Below the pieces are notes generated by a model. The model worked only from the letters and a program-made list of their open reading frames with translations, ran no database searches and had not been told where the DNA came from. A program made the position numbers and the translations under genes. From assembly GCF_017356245.1 (NCBI RefSeq), contig NZ_JAFMZZ010000001.1:2552196-2616195 (forward strand): 64,000 bases of DNA, written 5' to 3'. The DNA is from Bordetella petrii. Its GTDB lineage: Bacteria > Pseudomonadota > Gammaproteobacteria > Burkholderiales > Burkholderiaceae_B. Positions 1-10,400 of the stretch are shown piece by piece; the first letter of the stretch is position 1; every line of letters begins with the position of its first letter.

Positions 1-1510
1 TGAGCGCGCGGGCGATGGCCAGGCGCTGGCGCTGGCCACCCGACAGGCGCGCGGCGTTTTCGCCCACCAGGGTATGCATGCCCTGCGGCAGGGCGTCGAC
101 AAAATCGAGCAGGTTGGCCGCCGCCAGGGCTTCGCGCACCTGTTCGTCGGTAGCCTGGCCCAGCGCGCCATAGCCGACGTTGGCGGCGATGGTGTCGTCG
201 AACAGCACGACATCCTGGCTGACCAGCGACAGGTGCGAACGCAAGCTGCGCAGGCTGAGCTCGTTGATGGGCACATCGTCGACCAGGATGCTGCCGGAAT
301 CGGGCAGCACGAAGCGCGGCAGCATATTGACCAGGGTGGTCTTGCCGCTGCCCGAACGGCCCACCAGGGCCACGGTCTGGCCGGGCTCGACCTGGAACGA
401 CACCTTGCTGACGGTATCGCGATCGGCGTCGTGGAAGCGATGGGTGACATCCCGGAACTCGATCTTGCCGCGCACCGGCTCGGGCAGCGTGCGCGTGCCG
501 GTGTCGATTTCGGGCTCTTCGTCGATCAGGGTGAAGACGCTTTCGGCGGCCACCAGCATTTTCTGCATCTTGCCGGCCAGGTTGGTAAGGCGCTTGATGG
601 GATCGAAAATCTGCGCCAGGGCGGCCATGAACGATGCAAAGCTGCCGACGGTAAGCGCGCCATGGTTGGCCTGGCTGAGGGCCACCGCGATGATGGCGCC
701 GACCGATATCGAGATGCACACCTGGGTGAGCGGGGTCATGGCGGCGTCGGCCGTGGCGGTGCGCATGGCGAAGCGCCGCAGGCGCGCGTTGACGAAGGCG
801 AAACGGCCGCGCTCGGCGTCGTAGCCGTCGAACAGCTTGATGACCCGCTGGCCGTTGATGCCTTCGCTGGCCACGCGGGTGAGCTCGGCGTTCATGTTGA
901 CGGTTTCGCGGTTGATGCGGCGCAACCGCCGGATGAAGCTGCGGGCGATCAGGATGGATACCGGCAGCATGACCAGGATGATCAGCGTCAGCATCCAGGA
1001 CATGTACAGCAGCACACAGATGAGCGCGATGACCACCAGGGTTTCGCGCACCAGCACGGTAATGACGTCGGTGGCGTAGCCCGTGACGTTGCCGGCGTCG
1101 ATGGTGAAGCGGTTGAGCAGGCGGCCGGTGTCGCCGCGCTTGAACTGGGCGTCGGGCAGGCCCAGCAGGCGGTCGAACATGTCGCCGCGGATGCCGAGCA
1201 GCACATTGTTGGCCACCCACGCCAGCAGGTAGTCGCTGAAAAAATTGCACACGCCGCGCAGGAAGATCAGGCCGATCACGGCCAGCGGCAGCGCCCACAC
1301 GAAATAAGGCTTGGCCCCGGTGAAGCCGTCGTCGAGCAGCGGCTTCATGATGATGGCCAGCGTGGGCTGGGTGGCGGCCGCGCCGGCCATCAGCAGGATG
1401 GCCAGCAGCAGGCCCTTCCAGTAGGAACCCACGCGGCTGTAGACGCGCTTCCAGAGCTCGGCCTTGACCGGATGGGACCCGGCGGGCGCATGGCGTGCGG
1501 CAGAATTCAA
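1..1510 (-). CDS. msbA: Lipid A export ABC transporter MsbA (partial, C-terminal end off the window)
   Basis: Inner-membrane half-transporter that flips core-lipid A across the cytoplasmic membrane. Reading leftward from a TTG at 1510, the 503 visible codons give an ABC transmembrane domain with several hydrophobic segments, then a nucleotide-binding domain with a Walker A (GRSGSGKTT) and the ABC signature LSGGQRQR at the left edge. Walker B lies outside. No in-frame ATG was found just upstream, so TTG is chosen, though a slightly internal start is possible. The family is well known. It diverges from the heptosyltransferase-family gene, in keeping with an LPS neighbourhood. Confidence 0.9.
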   Translation of the reverse strand, partial: MNSAARHAPAGSHPVKAELWKRVYSRVGSYWKGLLLAILLMAGAAATQPTLAIIMKPLLDDGFTGAKPYFVWALPLAVIGLIFLRGVCNFFSDYLLAWVANNVLLGIRGDMFDRLLGLPDAQFKRGDTGRLLNRFTIDAGNVTGYATDVITVLVRETLVVIALICVLLYMSWMLTLIILVMLPVSILIARSFIRRLRRINRETVNMNAELTRVASEGINGQRVIKLFDGYDAERGRFAFVNARLRRFAMRTATADAAMTPLTQVCISISVGAIIAVALSQANHGALTVGSFASFMAALAQIFDPIKRLTNLAGKMQKMLVAAESVFTLIDEEPEIDTGTRTLPEPVRGKIEFRDVTHRFHDADRDTVSKVSFQVEPGQTVALVGRSGSGKTTLVNMLPRFVLPDSGSILVDDVPINELSLRSLRSHLSLVSQDVVLFDDTIAANVGYGALGQATDEQVREALAAANLLDFVDALPQGMHTLVGENAARLSGGQRQRLAIARAL

Positions 1511-1582
1511 GGGGCGACTCGCTTTAATACAATTGTGCCCGGAATTGTACCGTTCGACTGACCAATAGCCTGCCCACTGCCC

Positions 1583-2554
1583 ATGCCCGAGATTTCCTGC
1601 CTGTATGTCAGATTGCCCAACTGGGTGGGCGATGTCTGCATGAGCCTGCCCAGCCTGGCCCTGCTGCAAGGCACCGGCCTGCCGCTGGTCGTATGCGCCC
1701 GCCCCTGGGCGCGCGACCTGCTCGAAGGCGTGGCCAAGCACGGCTTCATCCCCATGCAGGGCCGGCTATGGGATGACGCCCGCGCCGTGCGCGAGCATCG
1801 CCGCGCGCTGGCGGGCGCCGGCCTGCACATCCGCGGGCTGGCCCTGCCCGACTCGCTGTCGAGCGCGGCGGTGTTCCGGCTGGCGGGCGTGCCCAGCGCC
1901 GGATACCGGGATGACGGCCGCAGTCTGCTGCTGCGCTGGCCCATCGCCAAACCGGACCCCAGCCTGCACGCGGTGCAATCCTGGTATTACCTGACTCGCG
2001 CCGCGCTGCAGCGCTGGGCCTTGCCGGCGGGGCCGGACCAGCCCGGTCCCCTGCTGAACCTGCCTGTTACGGCGGCGCACGAGCAGGCGGCCGACGTGCT
2101 GCTGAGCGGCGCGGGGCTGGCCGGCCAGCCCTTTGTGCTGATCGCCCCCACGGCGACCGGCCTGCACAAGGGCAAGATCAAGGTCTGGCCGGGCTTCGAC
2201 GCCCTGGCCCGGGCGTTGCAGGCGCGCGGCCATACCGTGGTAATGTGCCCTCCTCCGGCCGAAGCCGATGAAGCCGTGCGCAACGCCCCCACGGCCCGCC
2301 TGCTGCCCGCCGTGCCGCTGGGCGCCTTCGCCGCGCTGACCGCCCGGGCCGCGCTGGTGGTGTGCAATGATTCGGGGGTGTCGCATGTGGCCGCCGCCGC
2401 TGGCGCGCGGCAACTGACGCTGTTCGGCGTCACGAACCCCGGCCGCACGGGCCCCTGGTCGCCGCGCGCAGTGTGTGTGGGGTCGGACCGGAACTGGCCG
2501 GACACCGCCGAGGTCGAACGCCAGGCGTGCGCCCTGCTGCAACCGGCGTCGTGA
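1583..2554 (+). CDS. Glycosyltransferase family 9 (LPS heptosyltransferase family)
   Basis: A 323-residue GT9 protein, the family that adds heptose from ADP-heptose to the LPS inner core at the cytoplasmic face. The N-terminus (VRLPNWVGDVCMSLP) is the typical acceptor-side start, and the C-terminal CNDSGVSHVAAAAG segment is the conserved donor-site block of this family. Length is normal. It diverges from msbA and is followed 19 bases later by a DUF218 gene on the same strand. I cannot tell WaaC-type from WaaF-type specificity by eye, so no symbol is given. Confidence 0.85.
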   Translation: MPEISCLYVRLPNWVGDVCMSLPSLALLQGTGLPLVVCARPWARDLLEGVAKHGFIPMQGRLWDDARAVREHRRALAGAGLHIRGLALPDSLSSAAVFRLAGVPSAGYRDDGRSLLLRWPIAKPDPSLHAVQSWYYLTRAALQRWALPAGPDQPGPLLNLPVTAAHEQAADVLLSGAGLAGQPFVLIAPTATGLHKGKIKVWPGFDALARALQARGHTVVMCPPPAEADEAVRNAPTARLLPAVPLGAFAALTARAALVVCNDSGVSHVAAAAGARQLTLFGVTNPGRTGPWSPRAVCVGSDRNWPDTAEVERQACALLQPAS

Positions 2555-2573
2555 CCGCAATATTTACGGAACT

Positions 2574-3332
2574 ATGACGAATTACCTGGCCAACCTGATC
2601 ATTCCCCAGAATTTGTGCGTAACCCTGGTTGTACTGGGGCTGGTGCTGGGCCTGTTTCGCCTGCGCCGCACCGGCGCCGCCCTGGCCGCTTTCGGGGTGG
2701 CCTGGGTGCTGGCCTGGTCGCTGCCGGCCACGTCGCTGTGGCTGGGCGGCGCCCTGGAATCACGCTACCCGCACCTGCCCGCGGCTCAATTGCCCACGGC
2801 CGATGCCATCGTGGTGCTGGGCGGCAATACCGCCAACGGGCGCGCCAACTGGTTCCTGCCCTATGACAAGGACACCGCGATTGTGCGGGTCGACACGGCG
2901 GTCAAGCTGTACCAGGCGCACCGGGCGCCCAAGGTGGTGCTGTCGGGCGGCGCGCTGGAAGGCGACGTCAGCGAGGCGCGCGGGATGGCCTTCCTGATGA
3001 AGCAGCAAGGGGTGCCGGAAGGCGCCCTGCTGCTGGAAAACTCCAGCCGCACCACCTACGAGAACGCCATGCTGACCGAGGAAGAGCTGAAAGAACACGG
3101 CTTCGGCAAGATTCTGCTGGTGACCTCGGCGCTGCACATGCCGCGCGCCATGGCGGCGTTTTCCAAACAGGGCGTGGCGGCCATCCCCGCCTCGACGCCG
3201 CCCCAGATCGTGCTGCCGCCGGACGGTTCGGTATCGCCCTGGATACCGCACATGCGCACGCTGGACGCCAGCCGCTCGATCATCAAGGAATACGCCGGCC
3301 TGCTGGTGTACTGGCTGCGGGGCTGGGTATGA
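2574..3332 (+). CDS. DUF218 / YdcF-ElyC family membrane-anchored protein
   Basis: 252 residues with two N-terminal hydrophobic segments, then a DUF218 domain with the hallmark blocks [15 protein letters not shown], a TYENA motif and [12 protein letters not shown]. Relatives include E. coli YdcF and ElyC; ElyC is linked to envelope and undecaprenyl-phosphate homeostasis. The ATG at 2574 is chosen because an ACGGA sits just upstream and the protein then begins at the membrane segment. The stop overlaps the next start by four bases (ATGA), so the two are probably translated together. Exact biochemical activity is unknown. Confidence 0.85.
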   Translation: MTNYLANLIIPQNLCVTLVVLGLVLGLFRLRRTGAALAAFGVAWVLAWSLPATSLWLGGALESRYPHLPAAQLPTADAIVVLGGNTANGRANWFLPYDKDTAIVRVDTAVKLYQAHRAPKVVLSGGALEGDVSEARGMAFLMKQQGVPEGALLLENSSRTTYENAMLTEEELKEHGFGKILLVTSALHMPRAMAAFSKQGVAAIPASTPPQIVLPPDGSVSPWIPHMRTLDASRSIIKEYAGLLVYWLRGWV

Positions 3333-3613
3333 GCACGGCCGGCCCGGGCGCTCTGGCGTGCCGGCCGGGTTGCGGGGCCTGCTGTATCGCGCCGTCGATC
3401 ACCCGGCCCATACCGGGCATGCCTGACGGCAAGCCCGCCGGGGTGCCTTGTGCCCAGTTGCTGCCCGACATGCGCTGCGCGATTTTCGGCCAGCCTTCGC
3501 GGCCGGATTTTTGCGGCGGGCTGCAGCCGCAGGCCGACATGTGCGGCACCAGCCGCGGCGCGGCGATAGTCTGGCTGACCCGGCTGGAGGCCGATACGGC
3601 GCCAGCGGCCTGA
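3329..3613 (+). CDS. YkgJ-family cysteine-cluster protein
   Basis: A 94-residue protein with the arrangement CRPGCGACC near the N-terminus and further cysteines downstream (PCAQL, RCAIF, FCGG, MCG), the pattern of the CxxCxxCC / YkgJ family, thought to bind zinc or an iron-sulfur cluster. The start overlaps the DUF218 stop as ATGA. Function of the family is not established. Short but convincing because of cysteine spacing, coupling and absence of a competing gene on the other strand. Confidence 0.8.
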   Translation: MSTAGPGALACRPGCGACCIAPSITRPIPGMPDGKPAGVPCAQLLPDMRCAIFGQPSRPDFCGGLQPQADMCGTSRGAAIVWLTRLEADTAPAA

Positions 3614-3665
3614 ACCGGCGTGTGCGCGGCGAACCCTAGCTGGCAAACGCCCGGCCGGCTGTGAT

Positions 3666-4778
3666 TCAGCCGCCCAGCGCCCCGCGATACGCATCCAGCG
3701 TGGCTTGCGCGAAAGCGGCCAGGCCGAAGTCGTCGGTTGCCTTGCGGCGCGCCGCCGCTCCCATCGAGGCCAGACGGACGGGATCTTCCAGCATCCCCCG
3801 CAGTACCTCGGCCATGGCCGGCACGTCGCGCACCGGCACGATCCAGCCGTCGGCGCCGTCCGTGACGTTTTCGGGCAGGCCGCCGGCGTTGCTGACCAGC
3901 GCCGGCAGGCCCAGCGACATCATTTCGCGGCAGGCATAAGACAGGGCCTCGCGGTACGACAGCACGAAGCCCGCATGGCAGCACGCCAGCGCGTCGCGCA
4001 CATCGTCGAGCAGGCCGGGAAATACGACCCGGCCCTGCATGCCGGCCGCGCGCACGCGCGCCAGCTTGTCTGCGTTGGGGGGATCGCCCGCCACCAGGAT
4101 GAGGATGCGATCGCGCTGCGCGGCAGGCAGGCTGCCGGCGGCATCGACCAGGTCGAGCCAGCCCTTGTCGTAATCGGTGCCGCCCGCGCTGCCCAGCAGC
4201 AGTTTTCCGTGCCAGCCGGCACCGAAATAGCGGTCGCGCAAGGCATCCATCGCCTGTGGCGTAGCCGGCGCGAAATAATCGGTGTCGATGCCGTGCCGGA
4301 TGGTGTCGATGGGCAGGCGCCGGTACGGAGAATGCTCGAGCAGGCCGCGCACATAATCGCTGACGGCAATGACGCGGTCTGTGGCCAGGCGCGCCCGCAG
4401 CCAGTGGCCCAGCGTATCCAGCGGATGATCGTTGTGCTTGGTGAACACCACGCGCGGGCGCCGGCGCAGGCCGGCCAGCGCCAGCATGACCTGCCTGTGG
4501 TCGGCCGAGCCATTGACGTGAATGATGTCGTACTGCTGCCGGGCGATGAGCCGGCGCAGCGCGGTGCGCTCGCCGAGCCACGACGAAAGCCGGGTGGAAA
4601 AGCGCATGTCGACCGCTTGCACACCAGGCACCGCTCCGGCGTAGCGGAACAGCCGGCTGGTGCCCGGGGTGGCCACGGCGATCTGGTGCGCGCCGGACAG
4701 GGTGCGCGCCAGGCTGGTGATGTACGTGGCGTGGCCCCCGCCGTTGCGCGGGTGGAAATTGGTGTAAAGAATCTTCAC
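3666..4778 (-). CDS. Glycosyltransferase family 4 (LPS core biosynthesis)
   Basis: A 370-residue GT-B fold enzyme. The N-terminus MKILYTNFHPRNGGGHATYI has the family glycine-rich loop, and the C-terminal half carries the EALSYACREMMSLGLPAL nucleotide-sugar region. The start is GTG at 4778, overlapping the upstream GT2 stop by four bases. It is the last gene of a leftward unit that begins with dnaE. The context of two more glycosyltransferases and a carbohydrate deacetylase implies assembly of LPS outer core. Donor and acceptor sugars cannot be read from sequence. Confidence 0.85.
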   Translation of the reverse strand: MKILYTNFHPRNGGGHATYITSLARTLSGAHQIAVATPGTSRLFRYAGAVPGVQAVDMRFSTRLSSWLGERTALRRLIARQQYDIIHVNGSADHRQVMLALAGLRRRPRVVFTKHNDHPLDTLGHWLRARLATDRVIAVSDYVRGLLEHSPYRRLPIDTIRHGIDTDYFAPATPQAMDALRDRYFGAGWHGKLLLGSAGGTDYDKGWLDLVDAAGSLPAAQRDRILILVAGDPPNADKLARVRAAGMQGRVVFPGLLDDVRDALACCHAGFVLSYREALSYACREMMSLGLPALVSNAGGLPENVTDGADGWIVPVRDVPAMAEVLRGMLEDPVRLASMGAAARRKATDDFGLAAFAQATLDAYRGALGG

Positions 4779-5524
4779 TTGCGGCTGTCGGACAGGAAGC
4801 TGAGCTTGGCGTAGCGGAAGAAACTGCCGGCGGCCGCCGTCACGGCCAGCACCAACCCGTGCCGGCCGTCGAGAAAGCCGCGGCGGATCAGGTAGATGCG
4901 GATGAAGGTCCAGAACCCATGGCCCAGCGCGCTGAACACGGTGGCACGCTTGCCGCGCGCGTGCATCATGGCGGCCGCGTCCGACGAATACCGGTTGACC
5001 TTGTTGATCAGAGCGTCAAGATCGGGATACGGATAGTGCAGGAAGTGCCCCGCCAGCCGCAGCGGCGGGTGCTCAGGCACCACGCGCTCGTGCACGGCGG
5101 CATCGGTGAAGCGCGCGGTGCCGCGCTTGAACAGCCGCAGCACGTAGTCGGGCCACCAGCCGCTGTGGCGGATCAGGCGGCCGCAGAAGTCGGACAGGCG
5201 GGCGATTTCGTAAGCGTCGGCCCGGGGCGCGGCCAGCACGGCCTGGATCTCGCGGGCCAGTTCGGGAGTGACGCGTTCGTCGGCATCGATGGACAGGACC
5301 CAGTCGCCGGTGGCCAGGTCCAGGGCGCGGTTTTTCTGCGGGCCGAAGCCGGGCCAGTCGGGGGTGACATGGACTTGCGCGCCGAAATCGCGCGCCAGCG
5401 CCACCGTGTTGTCGGTGCTGCCGGAATCGACCACGATGAATTCGTCGGCGAACGCCACGGACTCGAGGCAGCCGAGAATGTGCGCGGCCTCGTTCTTGGC
5501 AATGATGATGACCGAAAGTGTCAT
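4775..5524 (-). CDS. Glycosyltransferase family 2, WaaE/KdtX-like
   Basis: 249 residues with the GT-A signature: N-terminal LSVIIIAKNEAAHI, then VDSGSTDNT and the DXD-like SIDADERV. The WPDYVLRLFKRG and later HFLHYPYPD blocks match the LPS-core glucosyltransferase subgroup (WaaE/KdtX-like). The open frame extends 118 codons upstream, but the ATG at 5524 begins exactly at the conserved N-terminus and overlaps the deacetylase stop by four bases, so it is chosen. It probably transfers a hexose to the LPS inner core; substrate is inferred. Confidence 0.87.
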   Translation of the reverse strand: MTLSVIIIAKNEAAHILGCLESVAFADEFIVVDSGSTDNTVALARDFGAQVHVTPDWPGFGPQKNRALDLATGDWVLSIDADERVTPELAREIQAVLAAPRADAYEIARLSDFCGRLIRHSGWWPDYVLRLFKRGTARFTDAAVHERVVPEHPPLRLAGHFLHYPYPDLDALINKVNRYSSDAAAMMHARGKRATVFSALGHGFWTFIRIYLIRRGFLDGRHGLVLAVTAAAGSFFRYAKLSFLSDSRK

Positions 5525-6372
5525 GCCCGGTTCCTCAGGCGTTTTTTCCAGGCCTTCCAGGCGTGGTAGCGCGGCCCCCACACCGGGTGGCGCGACATCC
5601 AGATGCGGCGGTTGAGCCACGAGCCGCCCAGATTGCGGACCGCGAAGCGGTAAATGTGTTCGGGATCGGCGCCGGGCAGGTTCTGCCCCAGCGCGTCGGT
5701 GGTGTAAAGATGCCGGAAACCGGCCTCGCGCGCGGCCTGGACGTAGTCGGCGTCGAAATAGCCTTGCGGCCAGCACAGGTGATCGCTGGCCGGCCCCAGG
5801 TGCTCGGCGAGCGCGGCGCGGGAATCGGCCAGCTCGCGTGCGATATGGTCGCGCTTGGCGGCCACGTCGGGGCCGCATTGCTTGTCCCAGCGGGTATGGG
5901 TATGCGTGTGCGAGTGGATTTCGAAGGTGCCGGCGGCCACCATGGCCTGGGCCTCGCTCCAGCGCACGATGACGTCGTCGGTGCGGCCCTCGGCCACCAG
6001 CCGCTTGGTTTCGTGATGTTCGGGCGAAGCGGGCAGCGGCGCGCCCTGCCCGGCGTGCGGGCGCACCGGCCCCTGCCCCGCCCAGCCGGTTACCAGGAAC
6101 AGCACAGCCTTCATGCCGTAGCGCTGCAATACCGGGTGCGCGTAGGTCCAGTTGTTGAGATAGCCGTCATCGAAGGTAATCAGCACCGACTTTTCGGGCA
6201 CGCGGCCGCCCGCCAGGTAGTCGGCCAGCTGTGCGGTGCCCAGCGAGGTATAGCCCGCCCGCGCCAGACCGGCGATCTGCTGCTCGAAGACGTCGGGGGT
6301 GACCGCGATCATGCCCCCCGACGGGGTGACATGGTGGTACATCAGTACCGGTACGTTGGGCGCGTTGTTCAT
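5521..6372 (-). CDS. Polysaccharide deacetylase (NodB domain), LPS core cluster
   Basis: 283 residues with a CE4 NodB fold: motif 1 is TFDDG at about residues 66-70, giving the Asp pair, and motif 2 is the HSHTHTH run at about 153-159, giving metal-binding His residues. There is no signal peptide, so it acts in the cytoplasm, unlike secreted chitin or PIA deacetylases. Between glycosyltransferases this suggests removal of an N-acetyl group from a core amino sugar. The ATG at 6372 is preferred over an upstream start seven codons earlier because it overlaps the upstream gene stop by four bases. Confidence 0.85.
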   Translation of the reverse strand: MNNAPNVPVLMYHHVTPSGGMIAVTPDVFEQQIAGLARAGYTSLGTAQLADYLAGGRVPEKSVLITFDDGYLNNWTYAHPVLQRYGMKAVLFLVTGWAGQGPVRPHAGQGAPLPASPEHHETKRLVAEGRTDDVIVRWSEAQAMVAAGTFEIHSHTHTHTRWDKQCGPDVAAKRDHIARELADSRAALAEHLGPASDHLCWPQGYFDADYVQAAREAGFRHLYTTDALGQNLPGADPEHIYRFAVRNLGGSWLNRRIWMSRHPVWGPRYHAWKAWKKRLRNRA

Positions 6373-7469
6373 GATTGCCTTTCCGCCAGCCATTTGCGGT
6401 ACACGGCCTCGGTGTTCTCTGCCAGCCGGGCTGGCGAGAAGATGCCTTCGTCCCAGACCATGCGGCGGCCGGCATCGCCCATGTCGCGACGCAGCTGCGC
6501 GTCGTCGATCAGGCGCTGCAGGGCGGCGGCCAGCGCGGCCTGGTCTTTGACCGGCACCAGGATGCCGGTGACGCCGTCGCGCATCATTTCGGGCACGCCG
6601 CCGACGTTGGTGCCGATGACCGGCAGCCCGGCCGCCTGGGCCTCGACATACACCGTGCCGGACGCTTCCTGCTGGGTGGCCAGCGCAAAGATGTCGAACC
6701 CCGCCAGCAGGTTGGGCACGTCGCGCCGGGTGCCCATCAGGTGGATGCGGTCTTGCAGGCCCAGTTCCTGCACATAGGCCTGGGTCTGCTCGAACGTGGG
6801 CGAGCCGGCGCCGACGAACACCATGTGCAGCCCGGGGCGGCCCGCCATCAGCGGCCGGATGGCGTCGATGAGGTCTTTGTGGCCTTTGGCGGCGCGCATC
6901 ACCGCCACGCAGCCGACCACGATGTCGTCGTCGGCCAGCCCGAGCTCGCCGCGCAGCGTGGAATGCTCGACCGGCGGCGGCAGCACTACCGGGGAATACA
7001 GCGTGGCGATGTGGTCGGCGGGCACGCCGCGGCTGATCAGGTAGCGGCGCACGTAGTCGCTGACCGTGGTAACCCGGTGCGGCAGCCAGGTGTACGACAG
7101 CATCGACCCCACCTTGCTGGCCAGATGGCGCGTGCGCACGATAAGCGGCGCGCCCGTCAGGCGCCCTGCCGTGCCGGCTATCAGTGTGTCGATACGGCTG
7201 TGGGTATTGATGACGTCGTAGCGGCCTTCACGCAGGATGCCCCGCATCGCGGCCACGCCTTTCAGGTAATTGGCCAGGCCGCCCATGGGCATGGTGTGCA
7301 CTGTGAAGCCGGCATCGCGCAGGCGCGGCACCAGCTGCGCCTGCGGCTGGCAGACGGCCTCGAGGTGGTGGCCGCGCGCCCGCATGGCGTGCATTTCTTT
7401 GAAAATACGGTGTTCCTGCCCGCCGAACGCGACGGCGGCCTCGGAATGGAGAATGCGCAGCGGCTGCAT
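6369..7469 (-). CDS. Glycosyltransferase family 4 (LPS core biosynthesis)
   Basis: 366 residues, GT-B fold. The N-terminus MQPLRILHSEAAVAFGGQEH contains the acceptor-side glycine loop, and the C-terminal domain has EASGTVYVEAQAAGLPVIGT, the EX7E-type sugar-nucleotide region. The start ATG at 7469 shares one base with the dnaE stop (TGATG), so translation is probably coupled to dnaE. It is the first of four carbohydrate genes behind dnaE. Specificity is unknown; an LPS outer-core role is inferred from neighbours. Confidence 0.87.
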   Translation of the reverse strand: MQPLRILHSEAAVAFGGQEHRIFKEMHAMRARGHHLEAVCQPQAQLVPRLRDAGFTVHTMPMGGLANYLKGVAAMRGILREGRYDVINTHSRIDTLIAGTAGRLTGAPLIVRTRHLASKVGSMLSYTWLPHRVTTVSDYVRRYLISRGVPADHIATLYSPVVLPPPVEHSTLRGELGLADDDIVVGCVAVMRAAKGHKDLIDAIRPLMAGRPGLHMVFVGAGSPTFEQTQAYVQELGLQDRIHLMGTRRDVPNLLAGFDIFALATQQEASGTVYVEAQAAGLPVIGTNVGGVPEMMRDGVTGILVPVKDQAALAAALQRLIDDAQLRRDMGDAGRRMVWDEGIFSPARLAENTEAVYRKWLAERQS

Positions 7470-10400
7470 CAGTAAGTGACCTCGACGCCGTCGGGCTTGG
7501 CCCAGGCAGACAGGTTCTCGAGCAGGGTGTCGGCCATGCGCACGCGCCACTCTTCGCCCAGGCGCACCGTGCACAGGAAGTTGTCGCGCCCATACACGAT
7601 ATCGACCGGCACGCCGGGCACGCCGTTCTCGGGCTCGGCGCGGAACGGATTGAGCATCTGGCGCAGGCGGCCGGCGTCGGCCTGGCCGTTGAGCCGCACG
7701 CGCAGCGATTTGGCGCGCGCCTCGCGCGCCAGCTGCAGGTCGTAGAGCTGGTCGGCGACGATGCGCATGCCGCCGGAATAGTCGTCGTTGCTGACCTTGC
7801 CCTGCACAATGATGAGCTGGTCTTCGCGCAGGCGCGAGCGGTGCTTTTCGTACAGTTCGTTGAATACCGAGATCTCGACCTGGGCGGTGCCGTCGTCGAG
7901 CACGGCGAATACCATTTTGCCCCGCCGCGTCATCATGGTGCGCACGCCGGCCAGCACGCCGCACATCCATTGCAGGTCGCGCTGCGGCTCGATGCGCGCC
8001 AGCGGCATGGGCACGATGCGGCGCACTTCATCGCGCCAGTGGTCGAACAAGTGGCCGCTGAAGTAAAAGCCCAGCGCGGATTTTTCTTCGGTGAGCTTGG
8101 AATGCAGATTCCAGGGCGCCACCTTGCTGAGTTCGCCGGCCACCACGTCGCTGCTGTCGTCGCCGAACAGCGACACCTGGTTGGCGCTGCGCGCAGCCTG
8201 TTCGGCAGCTTCCATGGCCGTACCCACCGACGCCAGCATGGCCGCCCGGTTGGGCTCGATGGTGTCGAAGGCGCCGGCCTTGATCAGAGCCTCGATGGTG
8301 CGCCGGTTGACGGCGTGCTTGTTGACGCGCCGGCAGAAATCGAACAGGTTGGCGAACGGGCCGTCGGCCTCGCGCGAACGCAGGATTTCCTCGACCGCGC
8401 CCTGCCCCGTGCCCTTGACCGCTCCCAGCCCGTAACGCATGGTGCGCGGCGGCTTGCCTTTGCTGGTGTGCTCGTCGTCCACCGGCTCGAAGCGGTAGCC
8501 CGAGGCATTGACGTCGGGCGGCAGCACCAGCACGCCGTTGTCTTGCGCATCGCGGCAGAACACCTGCACCTTGTCGGTGTCGTCCATATCCGAAGAAATG
8601 GTGGCCGCCAGGAATTCGGTGGGATGGTAGGCCTTCAGCCAGGCCGTCTGGTACGCAATGAGCGCGTAGGCGGCCGAGTGCGACTTGTTGAAGCCGTAGC
8701 CGGCGAACTTCTCCATCAGGTCGAACAGCTTGACCGCCAGGTCGGGATCGTGGCCTTTTTCTTTGGCGCCTTTTTCGAAGAGCTCGCGGTGCTTGGCCAT
8801 TTCTTCGGGCTTTTTCTTGCCCATGGCGCGGCGCAGCAGGTCGGCGCCGCCCAGCGAATAGCCGCCGATGATCTGCGAGATCAGCATCACCTGTTCCTGG
8901 TAGACGATGACCCCGTAGGTGCTTTTGAGGGTGCCTTCCAGGTCGGGATGGAAATAATCGACCGAGGCGCGGCCGTGCTTGCGGTTGACGAAGTCGTCGA
9001 CCATGCCGGATTCGAGCGGCCCCGGGCGGTACAGGGCCAGCATGGCGATGATGTCTTCGAAGGTGTTGGGCCGCAGCTTCTTCAGCAGCTCTTTCATGCC
9101 GCGCGATTCGAGCTGGAACACCGCCGTGGTGTTGGCGTCGCACAGCACCTTGTAGGCGGCCGGATCGTCGAGCGCCAGCGCCATGATGTCGAAATCGCGC
9201 TTGGATTCGTTGAAGCGGCGCACGAAGCGCACGGCCCAGTCCAGGATGGTGAGGTTGCGCAGGCCCAGGAAGTCGAACTTGACCAGGCCGGCGGCCTCGA
9301 CGTCGTCTTTGTCGAACTGCGACACCGCGCTGTTTTCCTGGCCGGGCTGGCAGTACAGCGGGCAGAAATCAGTCAGCTTGCCCGGCGCGATCAGCACCCC
9401 GCCCGCGTGCATGCCGATGTTGCGGGTCAGGCCTTCGAGCGGGCGCGCCAGGTCGACCAGCGCGCGGACTTCTTCTTCTTGCTCGTAGCGTTCCTTGAAC
9501 GCCGGCTCGTCTTTCAGGGTGCGGTCGAGCGACCAGGGGTCGGCCGGATTGAACGGGATCAGCTTGGACAGCCCATCGCAGAACAGGTAGGGCATGTCGA
9601 GCACCCGCCCGGCGTCGCGCACCACCGCCTTGGCGCCCAGCGTGCCGAACGTGGCGATCTGGCTGACGGCCTCGCGGCCGTATTTCATCTTGACGTAGTC
9701 GATGACGCGTTCGCGGTTGTCCTGGCAGAAATCGATGTCGAAGTCGGGCATGGAAACCCGCTCGGGATTCAGGAAGCGCTCGAACAGCAGGTCGTAGCGG
9801 ATGGGATCGAGGTCGGTGATGCCCAGCGCGTACGCCACCAGAGAGCCTGCGCCCGAGCCGCGCCCCGGCCCCACCGGCACGCCGTTGTTCTTGCCCCAGT
9901 TGATGAAGTCCTGCACGATCAGGAAGTAGCCGGGGAAGCCCATCTGGATGATGGTCTTGCATTCCCAGCGCAGGCGTTCGTAGTACTGGGCGCGCTTGGC
10001 TTCGCGCTCGGCCGCGTCGGGGAACAGGAATTCCAGGCGCTTTTCCAGGCCCTCTTCAGAGAGCTGGACCAGGTAGTCGTCCAGCGAAATGCCGTCGGGC
10101 GTGGGAAAGTTGGGCAGGCGCGGCTTGCCCAGCACCAGCGTCAGGTTGCAGCGCTTGGCGATTTCCAGCGTGTTGGCCAGGGCCGACGGCACGTCGGCAA
10201 ACCGCCGGGCCATTTCTTCGGTGCCGAGCAGGTATTGGTCTTTGGTGAAGCGCCGCACCCGGCGCGGATCGGCCAGGATCTCGCCCTGGGCGATACATAC
10301 GCGCGCCTCGTGAGCCTGGAATTCGGATTCGTCGAGAAACTGCACCGGATGGGTTGCCACCACCGGCAGGCCGGCCTCGGCCGCCAGCCGCATGGCGGCC

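Noticed and set aside
3266..4581. Arg/Ala/His-rich frame covering the GT4 gene in another reading frame
   Set aside because: Same-strand shifted-frame shadow of the glycosyltransferase, without motifs or ribosome site.
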